Assembly: GCA_030156305.1 (NCBI GenBank)
Contig: JASGMZ010000161.1
Location: 1-6,908 of the forward strand
DNA from: Bacteroidales bacterium
GTDB taxonomy: Bacteria; Bacteroidota; Bacteroidia; Bacteroidales; UBA12077
DNA length: 6,908 bases
Reading direction: 5' to 3'
The translations under genes and the position numbers were made by a program. The notes under the pieces are model-generated. The model searched no databases and was not told the origin of the DNA. It saw only the letters and a list, made by a program, of their open reading frames with translations. Below are positions 5,743 through 6,908 of the stretch, piece by piece; position 1 is the first letter of the stretch; every line of letters begins with the position of its first letter.

Positions 5743-6438
5743 TTATAGATTTCCTTCATCGGCGTAGCTATAATAATCGGTATCAGCAATAATAACATGG
5801 TCCAGAACCTTTATATCCAGAAGGTTTCCTGCATCAACTAATTTGCGGGTTATTGTATTATCGGCATTGCTTGGAGCTTTATTCCCCGAAGGATGATTAT
5901 GACATAAAATAATTGAGCTGGCTAAATTTTCAATAGCATATTTTAGAATGACCTTTACATCAATTATGGTTCCCGATACACCACCCTGGCTTATTTTCTT
6001 TTTTTCAATAATACGGTTCGCCCGGTTTAATAATAAAATCCAAAATTCTTCATGCGGTAAATCACCGAGTAAGGGTTGAAAAAAATCAAACACATCGTTG
6101 CTTTTCGTAATCTTCTTCTTTTCAATTATTTCCGAAATTTTGCGTCTTCTTCCCAGTTCAAGTGCTGCAATAATGGTAATAGCTTTGGCTTCACCTATTC
6201 CTTTGTTTTTCATAAGTTCTTTAACCCCCAACTTACCCAGTTCATTTAAGTTGTTGTTTAATTGGTTAAGGATGCGTTTGGAAAGTTCTACTGCCGATTC
6301 GTTTTTTGTTCCTGAACCAATTAATAAGGCTATGATTTCGGCATTGCTTAAACTTTGAATTCCTTTTTTTAAGAGCTTTTCTCTGGGCCGGTCTTCAACC
6401 GCCCATTCTTTTATTTTTAGATTATATTTTTCGGCCAT
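5743..6438 (-). CDS. radC: RadC family JAMM/MPN-domain protein
   Basis: Encodes 231 residues, the usual length of RadC (also called YeeS/DUF2466-type). The family was once linked to DNA repair, but that role is not established; its biochemical activity is unclear. The N-terminal part (about 11-100) carries RPREKLLKKGIQSLSNAEIIALLIGSGT-type family sequence and a helix-hairpin-helix-like segment, KNKGIGEAKAITIIAALELGRR (about 77-98). The C-terminal MPN domain (about 112-231) has the metalloprotease-like JAMM set: Glu130/Glu131 in HEEFW, His180 and His182 in HNHPSG, Ser190 and Asp193 in PSNAD, then LDIKVLDHVIIAD. All zinc ligands seem present. The ATG at 6438 gives the normal start. Just upstream is the trxA terminator; the nearest -7-like sequence (TATTTTTTG on the minus strand, 6485-6493) has one extra base and is weak. 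Confidence 0.95.
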   Translation of the reverse strand: MAEKYNLKIKEWAVEDRPREKLLKKGIQSLSNAEIIALLIGSGTKNESAVELSKRILNQLNNNLNELGKLGVKELMKNKGIGEAKAITIIAALELGRRRKISEIIEKKKITKSNDVFDFFQPLLGDLPHEEFWILLLNRANRIIEKKKISQGGVSGTIIDVKVILKYAIENLASSIILCHNHPSGNKAPSNADNTITRKLVDAGNLLDIKVLDHVIIADTDYYSYADEGNL

Positions 6439-6484
6439 TTATGTAGATAGAATTAATTTTAGGATTAAGGTAATAATAAATAAG

Positions 6485-6521
6485 CAAAAAATAAAAAAGG
6501 CATGAAAAAAATCATGCCTTT
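6485..6521 (-). terminator. Intrinsic terminator of trxA
   Basis: Read on the minus strand, AAAGGCATGA and TCATGCCTTT form a perfect 10-bp stem (6512-6521 and 6496-6505) around a six-T loop. They are followed by TTTTTTATTTTTTG. It lies 28 bases past the trxA stop, so radC must rely mainly on its own promoter or on read-through. Confidence 0.85.
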
Positions 6522-6548
6522 ATAATAAAATGGTAAATGCCAATATTT

Positions 6549-6866
6549 TTATAATAAGGGTTTTAATTTACCTTCCAAATTACTTTTGGGTACAGCACCC
6601 ACTTGTTTGTCAACAATCTCTCCATCTTTAAAAAATAAAATGGTCGGAATGTTTCTTATTCCATATTTTGATGCTACACCGGGGTTGCTATCCACATCAA
6701 GCTTCGTACAGATCACTTGATCCTTATAGTCTTCAGATAATTCTTCGACAATGGGGCCAATCATACGACAGGGGCCACACCATTCAGCCCAAAAATCTAC
6801 AATTACAGGTTTGTCTGACTTTATTACAACTTCTTCGAAATTGGAATCATTAACTTCTATGGTCAT
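6549..6866 (-). CDS. trxA: Thioredoxin
   Basis: Encodes 105 residues, a full single-domain cytosolic thioredoxin that reduces protein disulfides with electrons from thioredoxin reductase. The active site WCGPC is at Trp29-Cys33 (Cys30, Cys33), preceded by the buried Asp24 in VIVDFWAEWCGPC. The cis-proline is Pro74 in IRNIPTILFF, and the usual KLDVDSNP and FKDGEIVDKQVGA segments are in place. There is no signal peptide, so it is cytoplasmic. The ATG at 6866 gives the standard start MTIEVNDSNFEEVV. The upstream 42 bases up to the window edge are AT-rich and show no clear promoter, which may lie beyond the window. Confidence 0.97.
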   Translation of the reverse strand: MTIEVNDSNFEEVVIKSDKPVIVDFWAEWCGPCRMIGPIVEELSEDYKDQVICTKLDVDSNPGVASKYGIRNIPTILFFKDGEIVDKQVGAVPKSNLEGKLKPLL

Positions 6867-6908
6867 AATGTTTAATTTTTTATGTTATTATTAAATTGTT
6901 ATTTCTTA

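Overview
The window looks like an ordinary chromosomal stretch from an AT-rich member of the Bacteroidota, probably near Bacteroidales/Marinilabiliales. Four things point there. Several genes are preceded by TAnnTTTG-type -7 elements rather than sigma70 -35/-10 boxes. There are no clear Shine-Dalgarno sequences. Lipoproteins with short loose lipoboxes are present. The GreA, HIT and uracil phosphoribosyltransferase sequences have the look of that phylum. The exact genus cannot be read from the sequence. There are no rRNA or tRNA genes, CRISPR arrays, transposases, phage genes or defence systems.

Layout. (a) 24-476 (-): a small lipoprotein with a Rieske-like fold signature in which both cluster-binding histidines are replaced. 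(b) 509-1404 (+): two overlapping genes of unknown function, a very basic lipoprotein followed by a single-pass membrane protein with an acidic tail. They share a short intergenic region with (a) that holds two face-to-face promoter candidates. (c) 1574-2454 (+): greA and a HIT-family nucleotide hydrolase as a tight operon. It starts from a good Bacteroidota promoter and an 85-nt leader with a terminator-like hairpin, and ends at a strong intrinsic terminator. (d) 2529-4292 (-): sppA, a full-length two-domain signal peptide peptidase. (e) 4501-4989 (+): folK, divergent from sppA. (f) 4991-5641 (-): upp, convergent with folK with a single base between the stop codons. (g) 5743-6438 (-): radC. 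(h) 6549-6866 (-): trxA, closed by its own terminator.

Most of the genes are housekeeping functions: transcript cleavage (GreA), nucleotide-conjugate hydrolysis (HIT), membrane proteolysis (SppA), folate synthesis (FolK), pyrimidine salvage (Upp), a JAMM-domain protein (RadC) and thiol redox (TrxA). They do not form one pathway, and I see no undescribed multi-gene system. The items most worth a second look are the greA leader hairpin with a competing downstream stem, the His-less Rieske-like lipoprotein, the basic-lipoprotein/acidic-membrane-protein pair, and the zero-gap convergence of folK and upp.
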